The notes beneath the pieces are model-generated. The model saw only the letters and a list, made by a program, of their open reading frames with translations, did no database searches and had not been told where the DNA came from. From Chryseobacterium gallinarum (GTDB taxonomy: Bacteria; Bacteroidota; Bacteroidia; Flavobacteriales; Weeksellaceae), in contig NZ_CP009928.1 of assembly GCF_001021975.1 (NCBI RefSeq), positions 930,001 to 994,000 of the forward strand: DNA of 64,000 nt, in the 5' to 3' direction. How positions within the stretch are numbered: position 1 is the stretch's first letter; every line of letters starts with the position of its first letter. Below are positions 34,484 through 43,399 of this stretch, in pieces. The translations under genes were made by a program, and so were the position numbers.

Positions 34484-35413
34484 CTAATTTGCTATTTTAT
34501 AGCCATAAATAGAAGTTGCTGTCACCTGGTACTGAGCACCTAAGTTATTCAATTGGGCTGCCGAAGCCATACTTACCGTTTCTCCGGCATTCAGATGAAC
34601 AACTGCGGAAACGATGCCTGATGCAAAAATTCCCGGATTGGTATGATAGTTTTGTACAAGCTGATTATTCGGAGTTGTAGCAAAATTCTTCACAAGATAT
34701 AGTACACACCATGCAAAAGCTGGTTGTCCTGCAACCTCTGAATTATCAAACTGAGCAGAGCCATATACCATATAATAGCCTTCCGTAGGAGCAGTAAACC
34801 GCCCTGTGGAAAGATCCACTCCGTTTGCTGTATTAATAGACATGCCCTGAGGATATTTGATTTCCGTTTTTACCCATGCACTTCCGGTTGTAGCGATACA
34901 ATTCTGTTTAACGGCATTCTGCTGTGCTGAAGAGAAAAGGTAAGTTTGTGAAACGGAAGGCATACTGTTTGAACTTGAAAACAATACCAGCTCCCATGTT
35001 GTCCCGGAAAGCGTTCCTTTACTTACCAGAAATGCGTAATATCCGGAAGGAATATCTATAGAAGAAACACCGGGACCGTTCTGATTATCTATAAGCTCTC
35101 CTCCTGAGGCAGCTATGGTAAGGATACCGGGGCCTGTATTTTTAAAGTGATATGTACGCCCTGCAAAATTACCTGCACCACTTACCGCTGCCGGTAAAGT
35201 TAAAGTTCCTATCCCGGTTCCATTATAAGCCATATAATAATCATCAGCCCCTACCGTTCCGCTTGCGGTCACTGTTTTGTACGTTGCCGCAAATGAACCA
35301 TTCACCGTCAGGGTGCTGGCAGGACTTGGTGTATTAATACCTACATTACCGGTCTGGGCGTTTATACCATATACCCCTGCCAATAAAGCAACAAAAAATA
35401 AACTTTTTCTCAT
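34484..35413 (-). CDS. Secreted protein with C1q-like C-terminal region
   Basis: This is 309 residues from ATG 35413 (MRKSLFFVALLAGVYGINAQ, a signal peptide). The frame runs 26 codons further upstream without coding character. GNVGINTPSPASTLTVNG is the fibre-like motif also found in the toxin-island proteins. A beta-rich middle (YYMAYNGTGIGTLTLPAAVS) follows. The last about 130 residues (GRFTAPTEGYYMVYGSAQF, VLYLVKNFA, VHLNAGETVSMASA, ending IYGYKIAN) resemble the C1q/TNF jelly roll, which trimerises. It is probably a surface or extracellular protein. No neighbour suggests a pathway. The C1q call is by pattern only. Confidence 0.6.
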   Translation of the reverse strand: MRKSLFFVALLAGVYGINAQTGNVGINTPSPASTLTVNGSFAATYKTVTASGTVGADDYYMAYNGTGIGTLTLPAAVSGAGNFAGRTYHFKNTGPGILTIAASGGELIDNQNGPGVSSIDIPSGYYAFLVSKGTLSGTTWELVLFSSSNSMPSVSQTYLFSSAQQNAVKQNCIATTGSAWVKTEIKYPQGMSINTANGVDLSTGRFTAPTEGYYMVYGSAQFDNSEVAGQPAFAWCVLYLVKNFATTPNNQLVQNYHTNPGIFASGIVSAVVHLNAGETVSMASAAQLNNLGAQYQVTATSIYGYKIAN

Positions 35414-35589
35414 AATCAAAAATGTATTTAGAATCTTAAGGAATCTGTAATCATCGATATACCATTCATTTAATTCAACGGTTATTTTCACAGTGCCAAC
35501 TTACAGCAAAAAAAAATTTTTAAGTTCTGAATTTTGTACGCATTTTTCTACAAACCTGTACTTATATTATGACACGGCCTATAATAATT

Positions 35590-36204
35590 TTAATGTATTT
35601 CGTTGTAAATCTTCAGCAATTCTACCAGATTGGTAATTTTTAATTTTTGGTATACTCTTCTTTTATAGGTTCCGACTGTCGATTCCTGGATATCCAGTAC
35701 ATTTGCAATCTCAAGATTTCCATTTCCTTTAGCCAGAAGATTAAAAACCTGAAGCTCCCTTTCTGATAAAGTTTCTGTCGGCTTTTTCTTTTTCATCCCT
35801 GTCACTATTTCATGCATAACTTGAGGGGGATAATAATAACCGTCTTTAAAAATAGCGTTAATTGTTTTCACAAATGTTTCCGAATCACTGAGCTTATTCA
35901 AGAAACCATTAGCTCCTTCCTGAATGTATTGTATAGCAATATTTTCTGTATGAGAGGTGAAAATCAGGATCAGTATTTTTTCATCAATTTTTTTAATCTC
36001 TTTGACCATTGACTTGAGAATACTTCCCGGAAGCTCAATATCAAGAATGACAAGGTCAAATGTCTCAGTTTTCACCTTTTGTTTTACTTCATGATACGTT
36101 TCTGCAAAATCAATCTCAAAATCATCAAAATTTTTCTCCAGAATCATGGCCGTCCCGATTCTTACCACATGATGATCATCTGCAATTAATATTTTTCTTG
36201 TCAT
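35590..36204 (-). CDS. NarL/FixJ-type response regulator
   Basis: This is a 204-residue protein. The receiver domain (1-120) shows the acidic pair in IADDHH (9-10), the phosphorylated Asp55 in LVILDIELPG, and the conserved Thr/Ser in LIFTSHTEN. The C-terminal LuxR HTH (about 140-204, LSERELQVFNLLAKGNGN to STVGTYKRRVYQKL) binds DNA. Its start overlaps the end of the sensor kinase gene by 29 bases, so the two form a co-translated two-component system. Targets unknown. Confidence 0.92.
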   Translation of the reverse strand: MTRKILIADDHHVVRIGTAMILEKNFDDFEIDFAETYHEVKQKVKTETFDLVILDIELPGSILKSMVKEIKKIDEKILILIFTSHTENIAIQYIQEGANGFLNKLSDSETFVKTINAIFKDGYYYPPQVMHEIVTGMKKKKPTETLSERELQVFNLLAKGNGNLEIANVLDIQESTVGTYKRRVYQKLKITNLVELLKIYNEIH

Positions 36205-39169
36205 ATTTAATAAGGATTTTAATGATTGTTCCTTTAGGTGTATTTTTATGAAAAGTCATTTTGGAATTAATTTTCATCACCAGCTGAACCACCATATGCA
36301 GGCCAAGTCCATAGTTTTTTAATATCAGATGCCCGTGCTCCCTTTTCCTGAAGAGTCCCGAATAATATTCCCTCTGCTCATCAGACATCCCGTTTCCGGT
36401 ATCAGTAATACAGATTTCAAGATAGGTTCCGGTACAGGCTGATGTGATAATAATATCCCCATCTGAAGTATTTTTTACTGCATTATCTATAATATTGTGG
36501 AAAACTACCAGAAGGATATTTTTATTCACCTTTGTTTTTAAATGATGGTCACAAAAATTATAGATGAAAGTATTTTTCTGAGCTGCAATTTCCTCAAACA
36601 GCAGTTTTTTGGTTTCAATTAAATCATATATCAGATACTCCTCTTCAGTACTGCTTTCCTGTTTATACAACTCTGTATATTCTTTAAGGCTTAAAGTAAA
36701 TTTATAGAGTTGTTCAGAAGTCTTATAAATGCTGTCAAAGTATTTTTTCTGTGTTCTGATATCTCCTGATTGAGCAAGTTCCTGTGAAAGAAGAGCAATG
36801 AATTTAACGGGTGTTGTAATATCATGGCTGATGCTCTCCACTAGCTTTTTTTGGTAGTCCGATTCATTTTTAAGCTTAGTATTGGTTTCCTGAAGCTCTT
36901 TATCTTTATGGATAAGGGTATTTTTTAATACTTTATTTTTTACCCTTAAAAAATTAGTCCTGGCCTGTATAATGATGATAAGAATAAGAATAATTACTCC
37001 AACAATCAAAATTTTAAAGATCAGGGTCTGATAAAAATAAGCTTCTACCTCAACAGGAAGACTTTTATAAACAAACTTTCCATTTTCTGAAGATAAAAAT
37101 CTTACCAGTAAAGTATATTTACCTGGTTCCACATTGGCCAGCCTGAAAATCTTATCACTTTTAATATCAACCCATTGGCTGTATTTTCCGTCTAAAAGTT
37201 TTGCCTGAATATAAATATTCTCCCAATCAGCATAGTAAGGGATATCTATATAGAGTTCAGCGTCTTTATATCCGCATTCCAGGAAAAGGTGGTCCTTTAG
37301 TTCCACCATCTTTCCTTTTATTTTTGCCCGTTCCAGATATACATCGTGGGCGCCCGGATAATAAGTTCTTACTTTTTCAGGATAAAAGAAAACAAAACCC
37401 GCCATAGAAGGAAAAACAAATTGCCCGTCCTCTAATACATGGGCACAAGGATTAGCACTTCCGTTGAACTCATTGTTTAAAAATCCGTTCTTTTTAGAAT
37501 ACCGGTAATAAGTAATTGCTCCTTTAGGGCATTTCATATACTGTAAAAGCATATTTTTATTGATCATGAACAGCCCGTTATCAGAAGAAATCCATAAATT
37601 GGAATTACTATCTTCCAGTATATAATGGGCATTGGCTAAAAAATCATTTTTATCAGTAGGGACTTTAACCGCCTTTTGATCTTTCAACAAATAAATACCT
37701 CTATTATAGGTAGTAAACCAGATATTTCCATCCTTTGTCCTGATGATCTGTTTCACCGGAAGGTTTTTACCGATCTGCTTTATCATTCTGTTCTGAGTGA
37801 AGGAAAAAACATAGATTCCATTACTGCTTCCCAGATAAAGAAGATCTTCATTATACCTTAAAACAGCATCTATATTGTCTTTACAGGGAATAACCTTCTG
37901 TATTTCCTCAAACCGGTCATGATTAAAAATATACAGGTAAGCCTGCTTTCCACTTAAAGCGGATGCCATATACAAGCCTCCGCTTTTATACAATCCGTCA
38001 ATCTCCTTTCTTTTAAAAGTAATGGAATCATATTTTGTAAACCCTGTATTTTTATATCTTATATGGATCGAATTATTTTCTCTGTAAATAAGATTTCCGG
38101 AATCATCCTGAACAATGTACCGCTTGTCATAGGATTGAGGGGCTTTGTATATTCTTTTTGATTGATTATGATAATATCTTATCCCTTCCTGGGTTAAAAT
38201 AGAATTGCTTCCATAAGGAGTTGCAGCATAACAGACTTCATCCTGATAGGGCAGATTCTTCCTGGAAACGGAAAAATCAGACAAGCTCAGAATTTTAAGC
38301 CCATTAATAGAACTTCCAATGTATAGTTTATTGGAAGCCTCGTCATAAAACATGGCGCCGGAAATTTCTTTATCAATTTCTTTATATTCCAAAAGATAAG
38401 TAAGCTGCAGATTTCCCTCTGAAAAGTGGCTCCTGTATATTTTTCCGTGATTGATTAAAAAAACCTGTCCTGTAATCTGTTGCCAATAGATTTTTGTTTC
38501 CGGATCGTTATACATCAACGGAACTTCAACAACCGAAAACTTTCCTTTGTACAATTGCAACATCCTCTTATTTGCGGGATCCCCGATAAAAATGTATTCG
38601 CCATGAACAAATAACTTGTTTAACCTGCTCCATGGGAAATCTGTAGCAAGTTTTGTTGTCTTTTTACTTTTCCGGTCAACATACACGATACTGTTATCTT
38701 CAAAATAATAAGAACCTGTATCCAGCCTAACAAAATAGGAATCTATATAATGAGAAACATATCTTGTAGTGATATTATTTTTAATAATCCTCTTATACCT
38801 TTTTTCCTTTGCGGAACCAGGCGCAAATTCATTATCAGCCGGTATAACCTCTGGCTTCCGGCAGGAAATCAAAAGAACTTTCGTTTCCGAAGTATTGAAA
38901 ACGGCAATACTGTCTTTCTTTATGTTCCCATAAAAATCACCGAAACTTAAATTTTTAAGCTTAAAATCTTTGTATTGTACAAAATTGCTTCCATCATAAC
39001 GCAAAATACGTCCCTCCATAGACAACCATATAAAGCCGTATTGATCCTTTACAATATCTTTGATGCTGTTTTGTGGCAGCCCATTATCCATGTTATACCA
39101 TTGGGTAGTATAGCTTTGTCCGTTGCTGGATAGAAAGAACCACAGTAAAATAAAGGACAGAAGCTTCAT
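36176..39169 (-). CDS. Propeller-type sensor histidine kinase (Reg_prop / Y_Y_Y / HisKA / HATPase)
   Basis: This 997-residue protein has a signal peptide (MKLLSFILLWFFLSSNGQ). A periplasmic two-component-regulator beta-propeller (about 20-620, starting WYNMDNGLPQNSIKDIV) and a Y_Y_Y-type domain (about 640-735) follow. One membrane helix (KILIVGVIILILIIIIQA) and a coiled coil lead to a HisKA with the phospho-acceptor His782 in SISHDITTPVKF. The HATPase has N-box HNIIDNAVKN (from 891), DTGNGMS (923-929) and GLGLHMV. This resembles hybrid two-component systems of Bacteroidota, but the receiver and DNA-binding parts are a separate overlapping gene. The ligand is unknown. No SusCD genes are next to it. 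Confidence 0.9.
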   Translation of the reverse strand: MKLLSFILLWFFLSSNGQSYTTQWYNMDNGLPQNSIKDIVKDQYGFIWLSMEGRILRYDGSNFVQYKDFKLKNLSFGDFYGNIKKDSIAVFNTSETKVLLISCRKPEVIPADNEFAPGSAKEKRYKRIIKNNITTRYVSHYIDSYFVRLDTGSYYFEDNSIVYVDRKSKKTTKLATDFPWSRLNKLFVHGEYIFIGDPANKRMLQLYKGKFSVVEVPLMYNDPETKIYWQQITGQVFLINHGKIYRSHFSEGNLQLTYLLEYKEIDKEISGAMFYDEASNKLYIGSSINGLKILSLSDFSVSRKNLPYQDEVCYAATPYGSNSILTQEGIRYYHNQSKRIYKAPQSYDKRYIVQDDSGNLIYRENNSIHIRYKNTGFTKYDSITFKRKEIDGLYKSGGLYMASALSGKQAYLYIFNHDRFEEIQKVIPCKDNIDAVLRYNEDLLYLGSSNGIYVFSFTQNRMIKQIGKNLPVKQIIRTKDGNIWFTTYNRGIYLLKDQKAVKVPTDKNDFLANAHYILEDSNSNLWISSDNGLFMINKNMLLQYMKCPKGAITYYRYSKKNGFLNNEFNGSANPCAHVLEDGQFVFPSMAGFVFFYPEKVRTYYPGAHDVYLERAKIKGKMVELKDHLFLECGYKDAELYIDIPYYADWENIYIQAKLLDGKYSQWVDIKSDKIFRLANVEPGKYTLLVRFLSSENGKFVYKSLPVEVEAYFYQTLIFKILIVGVIILILIIIIQARTNFLRVKNKVLKNTLIHKDKELQETNTKLKNESDYQKKLVESISHDITTPVKFIALLSQELAQSGDIRTQKKYFDSIYKTSEQLYKFTLSLKEYTELYKQESSTEEEYLIYDLIETKKLLFEEIAAQKNTFIYNFCDHHLKTKVNKNILLVVFHNIIDNAVKNTSDGDIIITSACTGTYLEICITDTGNGMSDEQREYYSGLFRKREHGHLILKNYGLGLHMVVQLVMKINSKMTFHKNTPKGTIIKILIKYDKKNINCR

Positions 39170-39196
39170 TTAATTGATCAGGCATTATTTTCATCA

Positions 39197-39204
39197 CAAA
39201 TATA
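39197..39204 (-). promoter_or_regulatory. -7 promoter element of the sensor kinase operon
   Basis: TATATTTG on the minus strand matches TAnnTTTG, 28 bases upstream of ATG 39169. No -33 TTG at the expected distance. The rest of 39205-39449 shows no gene. Confidence 0.45.
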
Positions 39205-39449
39205 TCATAGAAAATTAAAATTATTGTAAATATTTATCCACAATCATGTGATTTTTTTTCTACATAATTATTTATTACTATTTTATCTATTATAACAACT
39301 TTACCAGATCAATATATGCTCCCTCATTATTACCTTATACTCAGACATATAGCTAGAAACCCAAGGTTTGTAAATATTATCTCCTTTAGTAATGATAGAA
39401 GGTCATTATTTTTATTATAACTGAAATGTAGGAAGAAAAGGAATTCAAT

Positions 39450-39743
39450 TTATAGAAGATCTTCCGGAATCGGAATATTGCTGTTTTTCATATATTCCAC
39501 AAGATTATGGTATTTATCCTGATACTCATCCATTCCGCACTTATGCGAAATACTGCAGATATCTGAAGGCCTGATATCTAAAATGCCGGAGATTTTAGTC
39601 AGTATTTCCAGGTTGATTTTTACCTTGGAGTTTTCGATGTCAGAATATGCCTTTTGGGAAATTCCCATTTCGAAAGCCATGTATTCCTGTGTAAGATCCT
39701 TGCTCCTACGGATTTTCCTGATATTTTGTCCACATACTTTCAT
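39450..39743 (-). CDS. XRE-family helix-turn-helix regulator (97 aa)
   Basis: The HTH_3 domain covers residues 7-62 (IRKIRRSKDLTQEYMAFEMG, then SQKAYSDIENSKVKINLEI). A short Cys/His/acidic tail (CSISHKCGMDEYQDKYHNLV) follows, without a known domain. It is a likely transcriptional regulator. It is divergently transcribed from the cbb3 oxidase operon and their -7 boxes nearly abut, so it may control itself or the oxidase genes. That link is inference. Confidence 0.82.
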   Translation of the reverse strand: MKVCGQNIRKIRRSKDLTQEYMAFEMGISQKAYSDIENSKVKINLEILTKISGILDIRPSDICSISHKCGMDEYQDKYHNLVEYMKNSNIPIPEDLL

Positions 39744-39799
39744 CGTTTCTGTTTTAGTAGTTTTCGGTATATTTTAGAAGATTATCTATTAGCCTCCAA

Positions 39800-39820
39800 C
39801 AAAGTTAATAAATACCTTTG
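39800..39820. promoter_or_regulatory. Back-to-back -7 elements between the XRE regulator and ccoNO
   Basis: TAACTTTG on the minus strand (39807-39800) points to the XRE gene. TACCTTTG on the plus strand (39813-39820) points to ccoNO. Both match TAnnTTTG and lie five bases apart. Neither has an exact -33 TTG at 19 bases. Confidence 0.45.
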
Positions 39821-39925
39821 GCAAAACATTATACACGTTACATGATATTTATTTTCACTATGGAAAAAGGCAGAAAATAAACCTTTTCAAGGAAAATATC
39901 ACTTCGGTAAACACTATTGGAATTT

Positions 39926-42205
39926 ATGGAAACGCAAAAATTTAATTATGACAATAATATTGTCAGGGCATTCCTCTATGCTACAATCGTATTCGGACTC
40001 GTCGGATTTCTGTTGGGGCTTACTGCCGCACTGATGCTTTTTTACCCTGAATTGCCTGAATTTTTATTCGGGACAGATGATACAACGATTAAAAGTTTAG
40101 CTTCGGGCAATATCCAGGGACTGATCAATACCCAGGGAGCTATGGGCTTCGGAAGGATCAGAATGCTTCACACGAGTGCCGTTATTTTTGCTTTTGTTTG
40201 TAATTCCTTTTTCTGTGGGGCCTATTACAGTATGCAAAGGTTACTCAAAACAAGAATGTACAGCGATACCCTCTCATGGTTACATTTCTGGTCCTGGCAG
40301 TTTATGATTGTTACTGTAGTGATTACTTTCTTAATGGGAATCAATACTTCTAAGGAATATGCCGAACACGAATGGCCTATTGACATCCTGATTGCATTTT
40401 CCTGGATTATATTCGGAATTAATATGTTCGGAACCATTGCCAGAAGAAGGGTAAGACATCTATACGTAGCCATCTGGTTCTATATGGCTACCTGGATTGC
40501 TGTAGCCATGCTTCACATCTTTAATAACCTGGAAGTTCCTTTATCATTCACAAGCTGGAAATCTTATTCTGTATATGCAGGTGTAAAAGACGCATTGGTA
40601 CAATGGTGGTACGGTCACAATGCAGTAGCATTTGTATTAACCACCCCTGTACTAGGCCTGATGTACTACTTTATGCCTAAAGCAGCACAACGACCGGTAT
40701 TCTCATACAAATTATCCATTATTCACTTCTGGTCGCTGATCTTCGTATACCTTTGGGCCGGTCCCCACCACCTGCAATATACAGCATTACCGGCATGGGC
40801 CCAGGCTGTGGGAACAGGCTTTTCTATCATGCTTATCGCTCCATCATGGGGAGGAATGCTGAACGGGCTTCTTACCTTAAGAGGGGCCTGGGATAAAGTA
40901 AGGGAAAATCCAATTCTTAAATTCTTTGTGGTAGCCGTTACCTGTTATGGGATGGCCACGTTCGAAGGTCCCTTGTTGGCCACCAAATCTTTAAATAAAA
41001 TCGGGCACTATACCGACTGGGTGATCGGACACGTACACTTGGGGGCTCTGGGATGGAATGGTTTCATGGCGTTCGGGGTCGTATATTACCTGGTTCCGAT
41101 CATGTGGAGAACCAAACTCTGGTCAAAAAAACTGGCCAACTGGCACTTCTGGTTAGGAACATTAGGAATAATCTTTTATGCTGTTCCGATGTATATTTCC
41201 GGATTCACACAAGGATTGATGTGGAAACAGTTCAACCCGGACGGAACCTTATTATGGAAAAACTGGCTGGATACCGTTACAGCGATTATTCCCTATTTTA
41301 AAATGAGATTCTTAGGAGGTGTCCTTTATCTGTCAGGAGCTATTTTAATGGTAATCAATGTCATCAGAACCATCAAAGCCGGCTCATTCCAGAAAGAAGT
41401 TCCGGCAGAAGCCCCTGCATTAGCTAACATCGGTACCGCCAGAAAAGAAGGTGAAGGAGTACACTTATGGCTGGAAAGAACACCTACCCTGCTTTCAATA
41501 TTAGCTTTCATTACGGTAGCTATAGGTGGACTTGTAGAAATCATTCCTACCTTATCACTAAAACAAAGTGTTCCTGCCATTACTGCAGTAAAACCATACA
41601 CTCCTCTGGAACTGGAAGGAAGAGACTTGTATATCCGTGAAGGATGTAACTCCTGTCATTCCCAGATGATCAGACCTTTCCGTGATGAGGTTGTAAGATT
41701 TGAAGGAAAAAACGGGCAATATTCTAAAGCAGGCGAGTTTATTTATGACAGGCCTTTCCTATGGGGGTCTAAAAGAACCGGGCCGGATCTTCACAGAGAA
41801 GGAGGCAGAAATCCTGATTCCTGGCACTTCAAGCACATGTACAATCCGAGAATTACTTCTGCTGGTTCCATCATGCCACGTTTCCCCTGGTTAATTACCA
41901 ATAAACTGGATCGTTCCCAAATGGCAGATAAAATGAAGTTAATGAAAAATTCATTTGCTGTACCTTATACAAAAGCTCAGATTGATTCTGCCGGTCAATG
42001 GGCAGATAACCAGTCAAAAGCTATTGTAAAAAGGATTTACGAAGAAGCTACTGACGTAAGAGATCAGATGAACAAAGAGAAAACAGCAAAAGGATCATCT
42101 TATATTCCTCTTGAGCAAAGAGAAATTGTAGCGATGATTGCCTATCTGCAAAGATTGGGTACAGATATCAAAACAACACAGATACAAACAGCAAGCACAG
42201 AGTAA
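39926..42205 (+). CDS. ccoNO: cbb3-type cytochrome c oxidase, fused CcoN-CcoO subunit
   Basis: This is 759 residues from ATG 39926. The frame also opens at TTG 39917, but the ATG gives METQKFNYDNNIVRAFLY. Residues 1-480 form the CcoN part: about 12 helices with the heme and CuB ligand motifs RMLHTSAVIF, QWWYGHNAVAFVL, WAGPHHLQYTALP and GHVHLGALGWNG. A last membrane helix leads into the CcoO part, with a heme-c site CNSCH (574-578) in the signature NSCHSQMIRPFRDEVVRF. CcoN and CcoO are separate in Proteobacteria and fused in many Bacteroidota. The enzyme reduces O2 with high affinity at the inner membrane. ccoP follows after 19 bases. The accessory genes ccoG, ccoS and copper ATPase are not in the window. 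Confidence 0.95.
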   Translation: METQKFNYDNNIVRAFLYATIVFGLVGFLLGLTAALMLFYPELPEFLFGTDDTTIKSLASGNIQGLINTQGAMGFGRIRMLHTSAVIFAFVCNSFFCGAYYSMQRLLKTRMYSDTLSWLHFWSWQFMIVTVVITFLMGINTSKEYAEHEWPIDILIAFSWIIFGINMFGTIARRRVRHLYVAIWFYMATWIAVAMLHIFNNLEVPLSFTSWKSYSVYAGVKDALVQWWYGHNAVAFVLTTPVLGLMYYFMPKAAQRPVFSYKLSIIHFWSLIFVYLWAGPHHLQYTALPAWAQAVGTGFSIMLIAPSWGGMLNGLLTLRGAWDKVRENPILKFFVVAVTCYGMATFEGPLLATKSLNKIGHYTDWVIGHVHLGALGWNGFMAFGVVYYLVPIMWRTKLWSKKLANWHFWLGTLGIIFYAVPMYISGFTQGLMWKQFNPDGTLLWKNWLDTVTAIIPYFKMRFLGGVLYLSGAILMVINVIRTIKAGSFQKEVPAEAPALANIGTARKEGEGVHLWLERTPTLLSILAFITVAIGGLVEIIPTLSLKQSVPAITAVKPYTPLELEGRDLYIREGCNSCHSQMIRPFRDEVVRFEGKNGQYSKAGEFIYDRPFLWGSKRTGPDLHREGGRNPDSWHFKHMYNPRITSAGSIMPRFPWLITNKLDRSQMADKMKLMKNSFAVPYTKAQIDSAGQWADNQSKAIVKRIYEEATDVRDQMNKEKTAKGSSYIPLEQREIVAMIAYLQRLGTDIKTTQIQTASTE

Positions 42206-42224
42206 TCATTTAAACTGTATTACA

Positions 42225-43112
42225 ATGAAAACGAGAACACCAATTTCAGTATATATCATCACAACGATAGGCTTAACGATCATGGCCTTTGAAATGTTCG
42301 CCAGTGATTCGGGTTATTTTTCTTCACCATTTTTCTGGGCATTGATATTGATTGCTATTATCCTTTTGCTCATTATGAATTCTATTGGAGACCTTATTGA
42401 AAATGAAAGTTTCAGCAGGTTATCCGAAGAAGAGAAAAAACAATATCTGGCAGAAAAAAATGTTCCCTACTACCTGAAACTATGGAACTCTGCATTCAAA
42501 AAACAATCTGCTACGGAAGAAAAAGATATTCTGATCGACCACGGCTTTGATGGAATTACAGAACTTGACAATTCTCTTCCCAAATGGTGGATCGGATTAT
42601 TCTGGTTCGGATGTATTTTCTGTGCAGTATATCTTACAGCTTTTGCTTTTACCGATTACGCCCATCCTGATGCCGAATACACTAAAGAAACAAAGACTAT
42701 GCTGGCTTCCATTCAGGAATATGAGAAAACAGCTCCCCAGATCAATCTGGAAAGTGCAAAATATAGTGCAGACAATATAGCTGAAGGCCAGGAGCTTTTT
42801 AAAACCAATTGTGTAACCTGCCATGGAGATGGTGGAAAAGGAGGTATAGGTCCCAACCTTACCGATACCCACTGGATCAATATCAAAGAAAAAAGTTTAT
42901 TTAAGAATGTTTTCTGGATGCTTGAAAACGGTTCTCCCAATAATCCTACCATGAGGCCTTTCATCAAAGAAGGAACCATTACAGGAAGAGATGCCGAAAA
43001 AATTGCAGCCTATGTTTACCATATCAACCAGGAAACTCCTCCTGTTACCCAAGCCCAAGGTGGAGCAGCTCCGCAGGGAGAGGAAGTAAAATGGGAAAAC
43101 GGAAATCAATAA
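42225..43112 (+). CDS. ccoP: cbb3-type cytochrome c oxidase subunit III (CcoP-like), mono-heme
   Basis: This is 295 residues from ATG 42225 (MKTRTPISVYIITTIGLTIM). The open frame before it overlaps ccoNO and is not coding. Two N-terminal membrane helices precede a loop with DHGFDGITELDNSLPKWW, the CcoP N-terminal domain, then another helix. A single cytochrome c domain has CVTCH at 196-200 and a candidate Met ligand in NPTMRPF. Proteobacterial CcoP carries two hemes. Only one CxxCH is present here, so the electron route is shorter. The first helices may correspond to a fused CcoQ. It is the last gene of the oxidase operon. Confidence 0.9.
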   Translation: MKTRTPISVYIITTIGLTIMAFEMFASDSGYFSSPFFWALILIAIILLLIMNSIGDLIENESFSRLSEEEKKQYLAEKNVPYYLKLWNSAFKKQSATEEKDILIDHGFDGITELDNSLPKWWIGLFWFGCIFCAVYLTAFAFTDYAHPDAEYTKETKTMLASIQEYEKTAPQINLESAKYSADNIAEGQELFKTNCVTCHGDGGKGGIGPNLTDTHWINIKEKSLFKNVFWMLENGSPNNPTMRPFIKEGTITGRDAEKIAAYVYHINQETPPVTQAQGGAAPQGEEVKWENGNQ

Positions 43113-43144
43113 AGCTGATTATCTAATCTTATAAACCATGCCAC

Positions 43145-43230
43145 GCCCCCTTTACATTTACTAACATTTGAATTTTCATTTTTGCTAACTAACCTTTTCA
43201 ACACTAAAAAATGATACAAAGGGGGCTTTC
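43145..43230 (+). repeat. Inverted repeat with long loop after ccoP
   Basis: GCCCCCTTT (43145-43153) and AAAGGGGGC (43218-43226) are exact complements 64 bases apart, followed by TTTC. This may be an atypical terminator of the oxidase operon. The rest of 43113-43374 shows no gene. Confidence 0.45.
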
Positions 43231-43374
43231 TAAAACATAAAATCCGCACCTTGGCCTGTCTTCATCAACTATTCACTTGACAACTACAAACTAAATTCCA
43301 TAATAAGGCAGCCAAGGCAGGATTTTTGCATTCGCAAAAGGGACTACAACAGAGAACGAATAAATTAGTATTAT

Positions 43375-43382
43375 TATCTTTG
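43375..43382 (+). promoter_or_regulatory. -7 promoter element of the tamB operon
   Basis: TATCTTTG matches TAnnTTTG, 18 bases before the TTG start codon. The mRNA leader would be only about 10 bases. No -33 TTG at 19 bases. Confidence 0.45.
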
Positions 43383-43399
43383 TTACAAACCCATTCCAT

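Noticed and set aside
39821..39925. An FNR/CRP-type palindrome upstream of ccoNO
   Set aside because: No TTGAT-N4-ATCAA or TGTGA-like palindrome could be seen.
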